Assembly (NCBI GenBank): GCA_002405995.1
Contig: DHMW01000019.1
Coordinates: 30,676 to 39,184 of the forward strand
DNA from: Oscillospiraceae bacterium UBA4632
Lineage (GTDB): Bacteria > Bacillota > Clostridia > Oscillospirales > Oscillospiraceae
Reading direction: 5' to 3'
DNA length: 8,509 nucleotides
In this document: positions 6,538 through 8,509 of the stretch, one piece after another
How the letters are laid out: every line of letters starts with the position of its first letter
How positions within the stretch are numbered: position 1 is the first letter of the stretch
Made by a program: the position numbers and the translations under genes
Notes under the pieces: generated by a model
What the model saw: only the letters and a program-made list of their open reading frames with translations
The model's database searches: none
Told to the model about the DNA's origin: nothing

Positions 6538-8363
6538 TCGAGAAAATGAAAGTCGTCTATATCGTTGCGGCGGCGGGGGAGAAGCCCGCGCTGCTCAGCG
6601 CGCTCCGCTCGCTCGGCGCGGTCCACTTCGCGGAAAAGGCGGACGCGGATCAGAAGTGTCTCGAACGCTTCGGCACGCTCTCGAAAATGGAGCTTGCGCT
6701 GCACGATTATGCCAGGGGCACGGAGGAGGAGCGTTCTCCGCTGTCCGACGATGCGTTTGAAGCGCTCTACCGCAGGCTGGGCGCGGCGCTCGAGCAACGG
6801 AAGGCGCTGGAGGCGCAGCAAAGCGCGGCGCGCGCCGGCGCGGACCGCCTGCGCGAATGGGGGCGCTTTTCCCCCGGCGACATTTCCGCGCTGAAGGCGC
6901 AGGGCATAGAGCTTCATTTCTGCCGCGCGGACAGAAAAACGGCCGCCGCGCTTGCAGCAGATCCGGATGTGAAGCTCATCCGCCTTGCACCGGTGGGCAA
7001 GATGGATACCTTCGCCATTCTTGGCGCGCTTCCGGCGGGTTATGCGCTCAATGAATTCGTCATTCCGGAAAAGGGGCTTGACGAGCTGGAACGTGAGGAG
7101 GCGGACTGCGCAGCCGGGATCGCCGCGTGCAACGCCGTCCTCAGCGAAGCGGCGAAGCATCTGCCGAGCTTCCGCGACCAGCTGCTCAAGGCGCAGAACG
7201 CCGCGGAGTTTTCCGCCGTCAGCAATACTGCCTCGGATGGCGACGGACTCGTGTGGCTCTCCGGCTACCTGCCGGTCTCGGCGGAGGAGCGCTTCCGCGC
7301 CGCTGCGGCGAAGAACTGCTGGGCATGGGCGCTTTCGGACCCGGACGGGGACGATGACAAGGTCCCCACCAAGGTCCGTTACAACCGGGTCACCCGCCTG
7401 ATGGTTCCGGTGTTCGATATCCTCGGCACCGTGCCGGGCTACCGGGAATACGATATCTCGTTCTGGTTTCTCGGCTTCTTCACGCTCTTTTTCGCCATGA
7501 TCATCGGCGATGCGGGCTACGGCTGCCTGTTCCTGATCGCCGCCATTGCCATGACGGTGAAGGAGAAAAGGGCGTCCGACGCCGTGCAGCTGCTGTGGCT
7601 CCTGTCGGCCGCGACGATCGTCTGGGGCGCGCTGACAGGCACGTGGTTCGGGCTTGAGCAGGCGATGCAGGTGCCGCTGCTGCGGAGCCTTGTCGTTCCG
7701 TCGTTTGCCAACTACCCCGAATACTTCGGCGTCTCCACCGCCGCGCAGCAGAACAGCGTCATGAAGTTCTGCTTCATCCTCGGCACGCTCCAGCTCTCGC
7801 TCGCGTGCGTGATGAACATCCGCCGCAAGCTTGGGCAGAAGGATCTCAGCTGGGTGGCAGATCTTGGTTGGCTGTGTGCCATCTGCGCGCTGTACTTCGT
7901 CGTGCTGTATCTCGTCATCGGCGAGCAGATCGACCTCACGCCCATTGCGGCTGTCGTGATCGCCGGCTTCCTGCTGGTGGTTTGCTTCGGCGGCATGTCG
8001 CCGGACAGGACCTTTGCGCAGGGGCTGAAGGCGGGGCTTGGCGATGCCTTCACGGTGTTTCTCAACACCATCAGCGCCTTCGGCAACATCATGAGCTATA
8101 TCCGCCTCTTTGCCGTCGGCATGGCGTCGCTCGCCATCGCGCAGAGCTTCAACAACATGGCGTTTGGCTTCCACGGCCCGCTGATGCTCGTCGGTGTGCT
8201 GATCCTGCTGGTTGGGCACGGGCTGAACATCGTAATGGGGCTTTTGTCCGTGGTCGTCCACGGCGTGCGGCTGAACCTGCTGGAATTCTCCGGTCAGCTT
8301 GGGATGGAATGGGCAGGCATCGCCTATGATCCCTTCAGAAAACGCGATCAAATAAAAAAATAA
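6534..8363 (+). CDS. atpI: V/A-type ATPase membrane subunit I (a-subunit type stator)
   Basis: This 609-residue membrane stator carries the ion half-channels next to the K ring. The ATG at 6534 is chosen because AGGAGG (6521-6526) lies seven bases upstream and the start overlaps the atpD stop. Residues 1 to about 300 are cytoplasmic, charged and partly coiled-coil, the arm that meets the peripheral stalk. From residue 308 come roughly seven hydrophobic spans, beginning with SFWFLGFFTLFFAMIIGDAGYG, which carries the family's GDAGYG motif at 325-330. MSYIRLFAVGMA places R524 where the essential stator arginine sits in this family. The tail GVRLNLLEFSGQLGMEW matches the usual C-terminal block (canonically RLxxLEF). 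The length is in the normal 600-660 range. Whether H+ or Na+ is carried cannot be told from this gene. Confidence 0.96.
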   Translation: MIEKMKVVYIVAAAGEKPALLSALRSLGAVHFAEKADADQKCLERFGTLSKMELALHDYARGTEEERSPLSDDAFEALYRRLGAALEQRKALEAQQSAARAGADRLREWGRFSPGDISALKAQGIELHFCRADRKTAAALAADPDVKLIRLAPVGKMDTFAILGALPAGYALNEFVIPEKGLDELEREEADCAAGIAACNAVLSEAAKHLPSFRDQLLKAQNAAEFSAVSNTASDGDGLVWLSGYLPVSAEERFRAAAAKNCWAWALSDPDGDDDKVPTKVRYNRVTRLMVPVFDILGTVPGYREYDISFWFLGFFTLFFAMIIGDAGYGCLFLIAAIAMTVKEKRASDAVQLLWLLSAATIVWGALTGTWFGLEQAMQVPLLRSLVVPSFANYPEYFGVSTAAQQNSVMKFCFILGTLQLSLACVMNIRRKLGQKDLSWVADLGWLCAICALYFVVLYLVIGEQIDLTPIAAVVIAGFLLVVCFGGMSPDRTFAQGLKAGLGDAFTVFLNTISAFGNIMSYIRLFAVGMASLAIAQSFNNMAFGFHGPLMLVGVLILLVGHGLNIVMGLLSVVVHGVRLNLLEFSGQLGMEWAGIAYDPFRKRDQIKK

Positions 8364-8381
8364 ACGGATAGGAGAACAATT

Positions 8382-8509
8382 ATGAGTATCGAATTTATTG
8401 GCATGGCGTGCGCGCTCGGCCTGTCTGCCATGGGCAGCGCCTTCGGCGCTGGGTTTGCGGCGCAGGCGAGCGTCGGTGCGTGGAAAAAGTGCTACGCGAA
8501 CGGCAAGCC
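8382..8509 (+). CDS. atpK: V/A-type ATPase subunit K (membrane rotor ring), 3' truncated by window
   Basis: Only the first 42 complete codons are present. The ATG at 8382 follows AGGAG (8369-8373) by eight bases and lies 18 bases after atpI. The peptide has a hydrophobic first helix with small-residue packing, GLSAMGSAFGAGFAAQASVG. A basic/aromatic cytoplasmic loop, WKKCYANGK, follows, as in spirochaete/chlamydial K subunits where a similar WKKCY loop occurs. Glycine/alanine packing of this kind lets c-type subunits form tight rings. The ion-binding carboxylate lies in later helices beyond the window edge, so ion specificity is not visible. Confidence 0.92.
   Translation, partial: MSIEFIGMACALGLSAMGSAFGAGFAAQASVGAWKKCYANGK

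Noticed and set aside
6459..8351. Long minus-strand open frame opposite atpI (630 codons)
   Set aside because: It mirrors a membrane protein gene with conserved motifs on the + strand. The antisense peptide is H-, R- and E-rich and looks like no known protein.
8382..8509. Reading the Q28 of subunit K as evidence for Na+ specificity
   Set aside because: Aligned by its glycine pattern to F-type Na+ c-subunits, the glutamine does not fall on their Na+-ligand position. The decisive residues lie beyond the window.

Overview
The window is GC-rich bacterial chromosome, dense in genes, with every supported gene on the + strand. It starts inside the 3' part of polC, the Gram-positive-type replicative DNA polymerase III alpha subunit. 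PolC points to Bacillota, and the GC-rich codon use with GTG/TTG starts and strong AGGAGG-type ribosome binding sites suggests a GC-rich clostridial lineage, perhaps Oscillospiraceae/Ruminococcaceae-like. The family-level guess is inference from composition only.

Layout: polC (1-1470, 5' truncated) ends in a clamp-binding tail and is followed by a strong intrinsic terminator (1489-1533). A short AT-rich intergenic stretch (about 1550-1760) holds a plausible sigma-70-type promoter. From 1760 to the right edge runs a tight operon for a V/A-type ATPase: atpE (peripheral stalk), a DUF2764-type protein, atpA (catalytic), atpB (regulatory), atpD (central rotor stalk), atpI (membrane stator) and the start of atpK (membrane rotor ring). 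Gaps are 10-18 bp, and atpD and atpI overlap as ATGA, so one transcript with coupled translation is likely.

Together these genes encode a rotary membrane ATPase. A and B form the catalytic head, D the shaft, K the ion-carrying ring, I the stator half-channel with its essential arginine, and E the peripheral stalk. The order E-DUF2764-A-B-D-I-K is the one known from spirochaetes and Chlamydiae. It is not the I-K-E-C-F-A-B-D order of the Enterococcus/Clostridium Na+ V-ATPase. No recognisable C or F subunit is present in the window.

I found no mobile element, CRISPR array, RNA gene or plainly new system. The points most worth a second look are the operon type in a PolC-bearing genome, the DUF2764 protein standing where subunit C would be expected, and an inverted repeat lying over the predicted -10 box.
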